Positions 1-11,279 of a stretch of 64,000 bases of DNA are shown piece after piece. Each line of letters begins with the position of its first letter. Within the stretch, counting starts at the first letter, position 1. Origin of the DNA: Simmondsia chinensis. Its lineage: Eukaryota; Streptophyta; Magnoliopsida; Caryophyllales; Simmondsiaceae. The notes beneath the pieces were generated by a model, which saw only the letters and a program-made list of their open reading frames with translations, searched no databases and was not told where the DNA came from. The position numbers and the translations under genes are program-made. The DNA is taken from NCBI GenBank assembly GCA_018398585.1, contig JAGTTD010000005.1, positions 36,210,750 to 36,274,749 on the forward strand, read 5' to 3'.

Positions 1-2076
1 CAATTCTGGAGGACCCATGCGGTAAGCTCCCATGGCGGGCGGCCTTGCCCCATGCTCCAACTCAATTCTATGATCTACTCCCCTCCTAGGTGGTAGATGT
101 TTGGGTAACTCGGGTGGCATGACATCTTTGAAGGTTTCTAGGACCCCTTGTATTTCCCCGGGTATGTTTGAAGAAGCCTCTCCCTCACCCCCAACTAATG
201 TGGCAATGAAGGTCTCCCTCTTTTTTCTAATCCCCCTCCTAACTTGCATGGCGAAAAGGAGTCTAGCCCCCACTCTACCCCGTAGTAAAGGCACCCCAAA
301 GACTCTCCCCCCATGAGTTATGACCATTTGGTTATCTTTTGTGAAGGAAAAGGTTTTGACCCCATCAAGGAAATCCATCCCCAACACAAACCTAAAGTCA
401 TGTAAGGGCACCACTGTGAAATCCACCGTGCCGCACCAATTGCCCAACTGGATGCGCACGTTCCTAGCTACCCCATGGATAGGTTGGGTTGAGGCATTCA
501 CGGTCTTCAACCAACCCACCCCCTTGTCAAGGCTCAACCTGAGCCGTGCTGCCTCCTCCATGGAGACAAAGTTATGAGAAGCCCCTGTATCAACCAAGGC
601 CTTCGTTTCCACGCCATTGACATAGGCACTAACGAACATCAGTCCCCTATGCGGATCTCCACCGTCGCGTGCCTCAGTTCCCACGGCCCTGACAACCCTT
701 GAGGCCTCCGCGCGTGTCTGCTCCTCGGTCCTCAGAGGATGCCCACCCGGGCGCTTCTGTCCGCGACCTCGTCCCAGCATCTGTGTCAATGACTCCCCTG
801 TCTCGGCCCTGACATGCTCAGTCTCGGTCCTAGCATGCCCTGATCCGCGCCCACTATGCCCAGCGTGCGCGCCCCCTGACGACCCTGTGCGCGCCCCTTG
901 GGACATGGCTCCCAGGGTGCGCATAGCGCCGATGTTGGTGTCCTCCGGTTCCGGTTCAGGCGTTGTCACAAGTGCGTTGAGAGCCTTGTGTTGTGGGCAC
1001 TCACGAACATAATGAGGCCCACCACACAAGAAGCAGTCCCTGCGTTTTCCTTGGTCCTGTTTCCCCTCATGTTGCTTGCCCTTGTCCTCGTGAGTTGGAG
1101 GTTTGTGAGGGCGGTCTCCCCCACCTTTCCCCTTCCCACCCTTGACGTCTTTCTTCTTAGTAGAGTCCCTCTTGTACTCTACCAGACTCTCGGCCTCAGC
1201 AATGGCACTCATCAAGTCCTGAACTCCCCGTCTCTTCAATTCCACTTCGGCCCAAGTTTGAAGGCCATCCATGAAATAGAAGAGGCGGTTAGCCTCTATC
1301 ATCTCCGGAATCTCCAACATGAGAGACTGATACTCAGCAATATAGTCCCACACCGACCCTGAATGCTTCAAGTTACGAAGCCTTTTCATGGCCAACTCAC
1401 CTGCGTTCTCCGGGAAGAATTGTCTCTTGAATTCTTTGACAAACTCATCCCAAGTGTCCATAGTACAATCCCCCCTAGCAATGTCCCCATGGCGAACCCT
1501 CCACCATAACGCGGTGTCCCCCTCAAAATAAAGAGTAGCCGTGTTGATTTTGGAAGCATCATCCCCTAAACGTAATGCTTCAAAGTACCTTTCTAAACCC
1601 CAAAGAAAGCCGTCAACCTCTTTCGCATTGCGCCTGCCCCCAAACCTTGGTGGTTCCGGGACCCTGACACGGGACGTAGACCCCGTGCCTAGTCCACCCG
1701 CGTATGCCTCTTTGAGGAGAGCACACTCGGTCTTCACTAACTCCAAATCTTGTCTCAACCCTAACACGGCAGAAGACAATTTTTGTAATTCCCCCTCGAT
1801 TGTAGCCTTAACCTCGTTCAAAGCCGTGAGGGTTTGGCTTTCAAGCGTGACCACAGCCTCCCTCACTTCTTCAACGCTGTCAAGGTGTTCATGAATTTCC
1901 CCAACAACAACCTCTAACCGAGACACCCTTGTGTCTAAAGCCACGGGCTCCCTATTAACGGAGGGATCCTTGGTCTTAGATTTCTTGGTGCGAGTCTCGG
2001 GTCTACCCCTTGGTGGTTCTTCTCCAATGAGCGAAGTGCTTGCATTAACCTCTTCGTTCACTACACTTCCAGCCAT
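1..2076 (-). CDS. Ty3/Gypsy retrotransposon gag-protease polyprotein, 3' part beyond window
   Basis: The minus-strand frame opens at an ATG at 2076-2074 and stays open for 692 codons to the window edge. The N-terminal third has a coiled-coil-like heptad stretch, followed by a retrotransposon gag core rich in Trp and charged residues. A CCHC zinc knuckle follows with Cys348, Cys351, His355 and Cys360 (CX2CX3HX4C, read as CFLCGGPHYVREC). A retropepsin active site DTGAS starts at residue 496. The last residues resemble the linker before reverse transcriptase in plant Gypsy polyproteins. The product would package element RNA and process the polyprotein. RT, RNase H and integrase should lie left of position 1. 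No frameshift or stop is visible, so the copy may be young. Gypsy membership is inferred from gag and protease style only. Confidence 0.9.
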   Translation of the reverse strand, partial: MAGSVVNEEVNASTSLIGEEPPRGRPETRTKKSKTKDPSVNREPVALDTRVSRLEVVVGEIHEHLDSVEEVREAVVTLESQTLTALNEVKATIEGELQKLSSAVLGLRQDLELVKTECALLKEAYAGGLGTGSTSRVRVPEPPRFGGRRNAKEVDGFLWGLERYFEALRLGDDASKINTATLYFEGDTALWWRVRHGDIARGDCTMDTWDEFVKEFKRQFFPENAGELAMKRLRNLKHSGSVWDYIAEYQSLMLEIPEMIEANRLFYFMDGLQTWAEVELKRRGVQDLMSAIAEAESLVEYKRDSTKKKDVKGGKGKGGGDRPHKPPTHEDKGKQHEGKQDQGKRRDCFLCGGPHYVRECPQHKALNALVTTPEPEPEDTNIGAMRTLGAMSQGARTGSSGGAHAGHSGRGSGHARTETEHVRAETGESLTQMLGRGRGQKRPGGHPLRTEEQTRAEASRVVRAVGTEARDGGDPHRGLMFVSAYVNGVETKALVDTGASHNFVSMEEAARLRLSLDKGVGWLKTVNASTQPIHGVARNVRIQLGNWCGTVDFTVVPLHDFRFVLGMDFLDGVKTFSFTKDNQMVITHGGRVFGVPLLRGRVGARLLFAMQVRRGIRKKRETFIATLVGGEGEASSNIPGEIQGVLETFKDVMPPELPKHLPPRRGVDHRIELEHGARPPAMGAYRMGPPEL

Positions 2077-2089
2077 AGTACTAAACCTG

Positions 2090-2101
2090 GCTCTGATACC
2101 A
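2090..2101 (-). promoter_or_regulatory. Primer-binding site, initiator tRNA-Met type
   Basis: On the minus strand this reads TGGTATCAGAGC, the usual complement of the plant initiator tRNA-Met 3' end. It lies four bases inside the LTR and just upstream of the gag ATG. Confidence 0.9.
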
Positions 2102-2105
2102 CGTT

Positions 2106-2738
2106 TGTCACGGGATGACTAAATTCCTAAGTCCAAGTCCGGTGATGCCACTCAATGTCACTCTAAAAAGTCCCTAATTGAGTCAAGCGTCCAAATCTCC
2201 TTGCAACGGTAAGGAATCTACCCAAAGTCCCTAAGTCTCGTTTGTTTAGTATTTCGATGGAAAGTGAATAATGGAATAAAGATGATTGAATTAACACTCA
2301 CACTCTCACACGGTTGTTTATGGAAGATCAACGCCACAAATGACAATAAGACAAACACATAAACACACGTACACAATCTCTTGTGGGTAAAGGGAAAATT
2401 ACCCATTTCATTGGTGCTTGGCACCTATTTATAATGCACAAAAGGAACCGGTACAATTACATGAAAAGGCATAAATAACTAAACACATCCCTTCCTAAAT
2501 TCTAGCCTAAACTCACGCCTAAAAATCAGGAAATGTAACTACCTAATCCAACCGCCTAAAACTACCTTAACCTCCTTAAGTGCCACGTCACACATCCATG
2601 TCATTACACACGTGGATTTACTAATTACACACGTAGGAAATTGCATATTTACAAGTAAATTAAATACAAGTATTACACACACAAAATACATAGTATAAAA
2701 AGTACTAAAAATCCTACAAACTAAGGCGGTGGGTGACA
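2106..2738 (-). repeat. 5' LTR of the Gypsy element
   Basis: The boundaries are proposed from the terminal inverted motif TGTCAC/GTGACA. On the minus strand the LTR starts TGTCACCCACC at 2738 and ends CCCGTGACA at 2106. A TATA-like ATTATAAATAGG lies near 2440-2425, consistent with a U3/R junction. The right boundary is less certain than the left because the matching LTR is not in the window. Confidence 0.65.
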
Positions 2739-4448
2739 TGCTGCTCACATAAAGGCATCTTAACTTACATAGAGACACATGCTATTCTCTCATCCAAGAG
2801 CAAAATAAAGGAGATAAATGTCTGATGTGGATGTACTCATTTTCTTTTTCACAACCAAAGCAACGTACAAATAATCAAAAACAAACGTACCAACAATTTC
2901 TGAACCTGGGATTCATAGACATGGGATGTTGTATGAAATAGCCACCCTGTGTTCCGAAGCAAGGGACTTTGCTTTAAGGCCACATGTACCCTATTATGCA
3001 GAGAAATTGGTAATGGCCATATCGACACTATTAAACAAAGGAACTTCCTTTTTAGTTTGGAACCTCTAGGCATCCAACTTTTGGTATTGGCAATTAGCCT
3101 CAACATTACCCTCTCATATTCCATATGCGCGGCAATAGATTCAATTGTATCTCTCATAGACCTTCAGTGTTCAAAAGTTCAAAGCCTTCTATCAGAAGCA
3201 GCAAGCTGTAGTGAACCACACCCACAGACCAAGTCCTCGTTCCTACCAAAACAAAGATTACTGCGCTATGGCCCAGACTAAAATTTGGTGTATCAAATTT
3301 GTCAACCTGACATCTTATTACTATTCCCTTTTCTTGTTCTCCCTCGACACTCTAATAGTTGAGACATTATCAATGTGGCATTTTCCATTTTGATCATTCA
3401 CAGGGACAAATGAATATAGTTCAACTTAGAATCATGATATTCAAGTGTTTCTCCCCCTCCTGAAGATAGATGATTTCAAAGGGTAGCTAATTTATTACAT
3501 TTAAGTCATAGAAATCAGTGCAGCCTTAAGCAAGCAGCAGAACTTTGCTACCCCCTCGATAAATACAATCCATTCTAATTTTACAGTTCTTTCAATCCTC
3601 AATGTAACAACAACAGCCCAGTGCCTCAAGGAGGCTCCAAAGCAGGTTCTAGGGAGGGTAAGATGTATGCAGCCTCACTCCTACAGTGTGGTACCTTATA
3701 GAGAGGCTTTTGCCGAAGGACTCCCAACCCTAAAAGGAAAAGAATGAACAAAATTTATAAAATCCAAGTCAAATAAGCAAAATAGTCCTCAATGTAACAA
3801 TTCCCCTATATAACAAGTTCAGCTTCCATCAACCCAAGCAGACAAAATAGTCCACTATTTAGAGAACAGTTATCTGAAGCAGTATTCTCACTTCTTTTCG
3901 GCAAGGATGCGAATTTGTTCTTTCGTGGATCATTCAGACCTTTAAACAGACGAACGAAGCATTATCTGGCCACTAGTTTCAAAGTCAGAATAGATGAAAA
4001 TTCAATATTACTCCAACATGGTGAGACTCCCCGATACCAGTTGACGACAGCTGTATATTGCAGTTTCTGTATCATCAGTTCATGAATCAGAATGATTTGA
4101 ATGTCCATACTGACAGACAACAGAGACACCTAGCGCGGTGATCCTGATTCATGAGTTAAACCAGTATGGTGAGCAGAGTAAAATAACTGAGTGAATACAA
4201 TTTTTTTTTCCCTTTTTTGACAAGAAGCTAGCTTCATAAATGAACGTGCATGTAATCTTTGTAGAGTGTCACAAAAGCAAGCTCTTGTTCTGATCATTCG
4301 GCTATCCATATTGAGTAAACACCATCATAGACGAATCTGGGCAGAGACTCCATTAAAAAAAAAAAGGGAATCTGGGCAGAGACTAACAAGTTTTCACGTC
4401 AGATATGAATTAGTTTATCCTGGGCATCAAGGATCACTGAGACAGTAC
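2739..4448. other. Probable TIC236 intron 5 segment with repeat debris
   Basis: The stretch lies between the Gypsy LTR and the splice donor after TIC236 exon 5. I looked for the next conserved TIC236 exon here and did not find it. A minus-strand frame at 2849-3157 (102 codons) looks protein-like (HMEYERVMLRLIANTKSW), but I do not recognise it. A reverse-orientation SINE/LINE tail lies at 3604-3735. The rest shows no gene. Confidence 0.5.
3604..3735 (-). mobile_element. SINE body copy (RTE-type tail), no 5S head
   Basis: It reads in reverse: the (CAA)n start at 3606 is the complement of a (TTG)n tail. Degenerate versions of the shared body follow ('gtgcctcaag', 'cagcctcactcc', 'gagaggctttt'). 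The 5S-derived head found in related copies at 19.7, 44.7 and 63.0 kb is missing, so this is a 5'-truncated copy. It lies in the TIC236 intron, in sense with the gene. Confidence 0.7.
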
Positions 4449-7400
4449 CTGACACATTAGATGAAGCTCTCCTTCCTCGGGATGAATGCCAAAATCTCCT
4501 GAAACTTCTAACGGAACACTGCCAAACCAGCCACTTGCATTGGGCAAAAATATTTGCTGACCACGAAAAGATAGGTTTGCTGACATGTCCTGAAAAACAA
4601 ATTTCACATAATCACACTACCTCCATAATTTAAAAGCTAGTTGGTCAGCTAGTTCTATAATCTTTCCAAAAACTTTTGTCCACTGATAATATATAATCTT
4701 ATGTTTAATTTCCCTTACACAATGTAAAAATGGAACAAGATTGTACAAAATTGTGTAATCCTAAAAAATTCTTACATAAGGTTGAGAAATAAACTTACAG
4801 AAAGGCAAAACTCAATAGAACTGTGTAATGACTAAGGTTTTCCTCAGCTTTGAGGGATAATCTGAGTAAAACCATTTATAAAACACAAGAGGCCCACATG
4901 GTTTTCATTGATCGACAATAGAAGCCATTCATCTCTTAAGGCGGACAATAGAGCAATACAGGGATAGACAAAAGGATCTCCACATGGTTTTCATTTGATT
5001 TGGAGAAGGCATATGATAGGGTGCCAAGAGAGGGGTTCTAGAGAAGAAAGGCATCCCCGTGCCTTATATCCTAGCCATTAGAGTTATGTACGAGGACGCA
5101 CAAACTAATGTGCGTACTGCGGAAGGGGAGACAAACACTTCCCCCATTACAATTGGGGTACACAAAGGATCTGCCCTGAAGTCCTTTCTGTTTATTCTGG
5201 TTATGGACAAGCTCACTAAGCATATCCAAGGGGGTGTGCCGTGGTGCATGTTTTTCACAGATAACATAGTTTGGTTGGGGGAGTCTTGAGAAGAAGTAAA
5301 TGAGAAGCCGGAACTTTGTAGAAGGGCTTTGGAATCGAAAGGCTTACAACTTAGTAGATCTAAGACCGAGTATATGCAACTTCAGTTTTGTACCTCCACT
5401 AGGCCTAGCATAGAAGACGTCAAGATTGGATTGGAGCCCATACCGAAAAAAGAGTGTTTTAGATACTTGAGTTCCATGATACAGCACGACGGCGAAGTTG
5501 ACAAGGATGTCAACAGCCGTATTAAAGTAGGCTGGCATAAATAGAGGATAGCCTCTGCGGTATTTTGCGATAGAATATAAACGATACCATACACAGAAGA
5601 TGAAGGTGGCAGAGATGAGGATGCTGCAGTGGATGTGTGGACACACAAGGAAGTATATGATAAAAAATGACGTAATAAAAAGCAAATTGGGCGTGGCCCC
5701 AATAGCGGATAAACCGAGAGAGCAACGTTTGTGGTGGTTTGAGCGTTAAGAGGAGACCAACCACTACCCCTGTCAGGAGATGCGAACAACTCGATACTAC
5801 GCTCGAAAGGAGAGGGAGAAGCAGGCCAAAGAAGAGATGGATAGAGACGATTCGACACGACCTCACCCACCTAAACCTAAATAAGGAGATGATCATAAAC
5901 AAAGTTGAGCGGAGAGCTAGCATAAGTGTAGCTGATATAGTGATTTAGAATAGTGGAGTTTATCTAGGCTAGGCTTAGCGCCCCTAGGCCTTTTGTGTCG
6001 CGCTGCTTGTTGCTTTGTCACCTTACTGCTTGTTGCTCTATGGCTTTATTGATTACTGTTGCTTTATGTTCTCTCTGTGCTATTGCTATTGCTATTACCA
6101 TTGCTATTGCTATTGCATTGCTATTGTTATTATGCTTTCAGGTTTCAGGTTGAGGGTCCTCAGACATGGCCTCCCTTTGGAGTAGCACCCTGGAGGAATA
6201 AGGCTGCATACATCTCACCCCCCCAGACCCTACATCAGCGAGAGCCTTTCAGGCACTGGGTTTGTTGTTGTTGTAAGAGGCCCACATGATTTAAAAATTC
6301 TCATTTTCCCTAGTCTTAATTGAACGAAGAGATGCTTACTACCCTCACATTTCCATGGTTTTGCCTTTTCACACTTCTATTCTTTCAAAATTTGGTAAAT
6401 TACAAAAAACTCCCTCGACTTTCTAGTAAAAGAAACAAAACCCTCTCACAAATAAAATCAAGCACTTAATCCCATTTTTCAGAAACCCTTCATCTCACCC
6501 TCAATCCATTAGTTAAGATATTAATTGTATTTTTACAGTTAATTTTATTTTACTGGGTGTTTCATGATTTTTATTCAAAACTATTTAATATTTTTTAAAA
6601 ATTTATGATCAAGTTTCATTTGCTTTAACTTGAAAAAACAAATACAATTAACATCAGAATGGAAATGGTAATGTAAAAGATGATTAGATAAGACCTCATT
6701 ATTAAATATAAAGACAAAATGAAGAAATATTGACGTAAATATAAGGGCAACTTTAGGGGAAAAAAGGCTGCCTTTTAACTAAAAAGTACTGAAATTCCTT
6801 GTATTATGAAACTAGATCACTATACCCTCGTTCTAGAAGGGTAAAATAGCCAAAAATAAAAATAAGGGCATAAACAACATATTTTGGGAGAATCGCAGAT
6901 GTTTTTGTAAAGTGCAAGGTAAAGTGCTTGTTTTTATTTGAGAGGAGGTTTTTTATTTTTTTGTCAAAAGTCAGAAGGGATTTCTACAAAATAGAACCCA
7001 AACATAGAGTAAGGCAGTCCCTCCTCAAAAGCAAATATATATTTGAAGATGAAGGGCACTTCATAGTATCTCCCAACTTAGAAATGGAAGTAAAGCTGCA
7101 AACAACATGGACCTGGAGAAGTAATACACGAAAGGCACGAGGATGAGGACATATATCAAGGGCAGATGTACAAACAATCTTCAGAAAAGATGAATTTGCA
7201 GAAAATACCCATGAAAGCTTTTACTATGGTATATAGATTCACCTAGACAACGCTTAGCTTTTTACAATGATATATGCAAACAAATGCTAGTTATCATAAT
7301 CATTATTCACAATTGAAAGAGAAACCTATTGGGTGAAAATATGAAACACAACGAACAAGAGATATTATACCAAGAAAGGCGAGGGAGCATCCAATATTTG

Positions 7401-10400
7401 GAAAGACAACCCAGTCACATTAATCTGGCCGTGAAGGTTAGGAAAAGTTTCGCCTCTTCCCATGCAAATATGGACCTGCAAGAGATAAGGACTATTTCAA
7501 ATTGAAAGTGAAGGAACAGAGCCTAATCACTCCCAGCCGCAATGGGTAGAGGCAGGGAAAACACCTCCTTAGGGAGGAGAACAACAATTTAGCATGAGAT
7601 GAGATATATTGGGATGATTTTTAGTAAGTCAATCTGAATTCCCAGCATGCTTTATCTAGAAACATGTCATCTACACTTTACAGTTAATCCCTTGTATCAA
7701 CATATATATTTATGCAAAAGCCAGTAAGTTCAGATCAGGTAATCCACGTAAGGTTTCTACTTTGAATCATAACATGGTTTCATTGACCAGAAAAGTTCTA
7801 AAAAATACTAGATTTAGCAGTTTGCTTTGATTTACCTTGTTCTAAAATAATGATGTACTTTGTTCTTAATAATACAAACCACTAAAATAATGATATACTT
7901 TATTCTAAAACAATGATATACTTTGTTCTAGAATTACTATCCATTTATCACCTTCTCAAATATGAAGGAAGCATCATACAGTTGAGCTTTGACAGGTGCA
8001 AGCTATTACAATGAATTTTCTATATAGATTTCCCCAATGAACTCAGGTCTTCTAGACCCTGACACGTCTCCAAATATCCTAAATTCCCATCTCTTATTCT
8101 TCCTAGCAATCTGCATCGCAGAGTAATAAAAGAGGCTTGATAAGCAAGATTTTAGAAACATCACATTAGATCGAAAGGTACATCCTTTCAGATAAAAATT
8201 CCACAGAATAGCCAGCAAAAAAGAAAATATGTTAAATGGGAGCTTGTGCCCATGAAAGAGTGGAATAGCTATCATCAAGCAACAAGTTCTCCTTGTTTCT
8301 ATACGGGTTGACTCATGACTCATCTGTACAAGTTTCTTGTTTTGTATTGCGACTTTGTCACTAATTATCCGGGGGGCAAAAAAAAAATCAAGCAGAAAGT
8401 TGGACAAACTACAAACAAGTATGTACGAGGGAAAACAAAGTAAACTGAAGTCAAATAAGCACCTCACCGCTGGCTCTTCCTTTTAAGAAACTGACAGGAA
8501 TTTCTAGGATCCGTTCAAAAAGCTGCAACCAACAAAAACGAGTGAGAACAAGGGCATTAACAATCTGAGAATATGAATTATACAAGTTTACAACATAACA
8601 TGAAGATCACAAATACCTTACCGGAGCAAATATATTAGCAACTCTCAAGTTGGCATGCCAATTCTGCTCAACAATATCGACAAAAACATCTGTGGATAAC
8701 CAACCTCCATCATCAAACATTTTATCTGACCTCCACATCCTACAGTCGCCACTAAGCTGTACATGCACACGGCCATAGTGATTTTGGAATTTTATTTGCC
8801 CGTCAACGTTCTCCATCTCCCTGTTATTAAAGAATTTTAAAGAGAAGATTAAGAAAATTAACCAAGAAGAAAATAAAGATAACATGTAAATACAGAATAA
8901 CAACATGTATCATGTTGAGTGATACATATCTTTGCAAAATACAGCACATATGAGCAACATTAAATACGCATCAGGCGAGGTATGTCCCAATAGATATGCA
9001 AGAAAAATATAGCTCTTGACAAAAGCGAACAAAAACTATCAACCTTTGCCATGCAAAAAGTGAATGCTCTATTCATAAGGACACTGGGCAAGCTAAGTCT
9101 GCTTCATCAAAATGGTAACACAAAGGGTTTTTTTTTGTTAAATTCACATAAATAGTTCCGACTCCAATCTCAAGCTAAAAACACACTAGAAAAAGGAAAG
9201 TGCCAAAAACATGTTCAAAACAACTCAGAATCAGCAGTTAAGCACAAGCCTGTTTTTGTATCTGAAAGGACAAGCTAATTAGTAGCTCAAAGGTAAGGGG
9301 AAAATACAAATTGACAAGAATAACAAATCCAGTGCTACAAGGGCTCCTGCCAAGGCAGGGTCGCAGGGAGAGAGGGGGGCTTGTACACAGCCTTACCCCT
9401 TCAAGGTGCTACCATAAAGGAAAGTTGTGTCCGAGGAATATACAAATTAACCTTAAATATATTTTGCCGAGTTTTGGATTTACTTCTCTTTGGTTGATTG
9501 AGTGTGTTTATGCTTCACAGAGAACAGTTATAGTCATAACTTAGACCAACCTGTTGTGACTGTTCTGCAACTATAGATGCTATATTCTCCTGACCCATCC
9601 CCTCCCGGGTCATAACCAACCTAAATCCTGGGAGACCCACTTCCCTCACCTGCCCTTTAACATTCTCAAAAACTTCATTCACAAGAAACGCATATCAAGG
9701 ATTTGTCCAGCCTATGTAAAGAAAACCTGGATTAGAGATGGCAGAAGCAAGCACTCTGTCTCTTAGGTTGCAATTTACATTCACATTAGCGAGTATCAAG
9801 CTTATAGGAAAAAAATTCTTAACCTCGATGAATTAGATTTTTCCTGGCAGTATTCAAAGTGAAATTTATGCCTATAATACTATCATGGCAAATCAATGAG
9901 AAACCTTCAACATTTCTTCTTAACAAGATCTTGACATTTCTCTTGATGAAAGCCACAGCAAGTCTCCCCATGGGCTTCATCCTCATCCATCCCGATCTTC
10001 CTCCCTAAAAGGCGTTCCAATCCACTCTCCCTAGTCTTCAAAAGTCACACACCAATTCAAGCCCGCAATAACAGAGCAACTCTCTACGACCTCTATAAAC
10101 AATTGATTCAGTAAACATATGACCATGTCTGCAGTGGCAACTTAATACCTAATAACTTCCAGTTATCCATTCTCTGGTTACTTGCTCGAGCTAATCTTCT
10201 CCGAATATTCACTGCTATCTAAATCCACCCAGAATTTTTTATCTCTTATCATTTGCATAAAGATTAGTACCCATCTCGCCCATAAGATATCATCACTAGC
10301 TGCGCTCCAGAGCAAAACAGTACACCTCCTCGCCAACATTTTCCAAGACTCTAAGGCTCCATTTTTTTATTTTTTTTTGATGGAAAACCTTTGACATCTC

Positions 10401-11248
10401 AATTCTATTATTTGTTTACATAATTTCATAGCAATAACCATAAATTCGAAAAATATTTTCCTCTATTGAGGGGAAATTGACTTCCCCTGAAAAAAGGCGA
10501 AAACATTTTCCTTCACAAAAGGGAAAATGAGTCGTAATTTCACAGCATATGCTTCATTTCAACAACAAATTGGCCAAGCATGAACCTCATACAAATGCAT
10601 AGAATAAAACAATTTTCTTTAGCAAGAAAGATAAAAAATTTTAAGAAATAAATAATTTTAACTGAAAATATTTTGTGAACCAAATGTTTTTGCAAGAAAA
10701 ACATTTTCCATTCCACCAAATGATGCATAAGGCAACGGGATTCAGTTTCAATGAAATGAAAGCTAGTCTGCCCCGTCACTACAACCCATAGTTGCAGGAC
10801 ACTTCTAAAATACTAACGTTTCACGCTTCGGAAATGCGATTAGGCGTTTCCAAGTCAGAATCGCATTTCTGACACGTATCAAACTCGACGGAAACACTAT
10901 TCAAACAATTATAAAAGCATTTTGATAAGAGAATACTTATTAGATTATTTGTCGACTAATTATATCATTCGGTTTTAAACAATGATTGAATTGTATGGAC
11001 ATGTTAGAGTCAATTTTCTAGATCTTATTCATTAGAGTACTTAATTTTCTTGGTTATTGCTTAATATTGACTTTATTCAGATATTTATGATTTAACAGCT
11101 CAATTGATAACATTTCATTATTTTTTGTTGTATATTTAATATATAGTTATGTAAGTGCTCCCTCCATATTCCCAACCTTAGAAACTTCCATGACTACCCG
11201 CTCCTGTGTTTCCACTCTTGCTCCCATTCCCGCTTCATGCAACTATGC

Positions 11249-11279
<31 letters not shown>

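Larger units (their letters stand above)
1..2738 (-). mobile_element. LTR retrotransposon (Ty3/Gypsy), 5' end
   Basis: In minus-strand order this holds a 5' LTR (2738-2106), a primer-binding site (2101-2090) and the gag-protease frame (2076-1). The other LTR and most of pol are outside the window. It has the same orientation as TIC236, whose exon 5 lies 1.7 kb to the right. Exon 6 of TIC236 is not found between them, so the element probably sits in a long TIC236 intron. Confidence 0.85.

Noticed and set aside
898..1362. Plus-strand 154-codon frame over the Gypsy gag
   Set aside because: It lies opposite an uninterrupted gag-protease frame with zinc knuckle and protease motifs.
5522..5923. 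Minus-strand frames of 113-162 codons over the RTE LINE
   Set aside because: They run antisense to reverse-transcriptase fragments on the plus strand.
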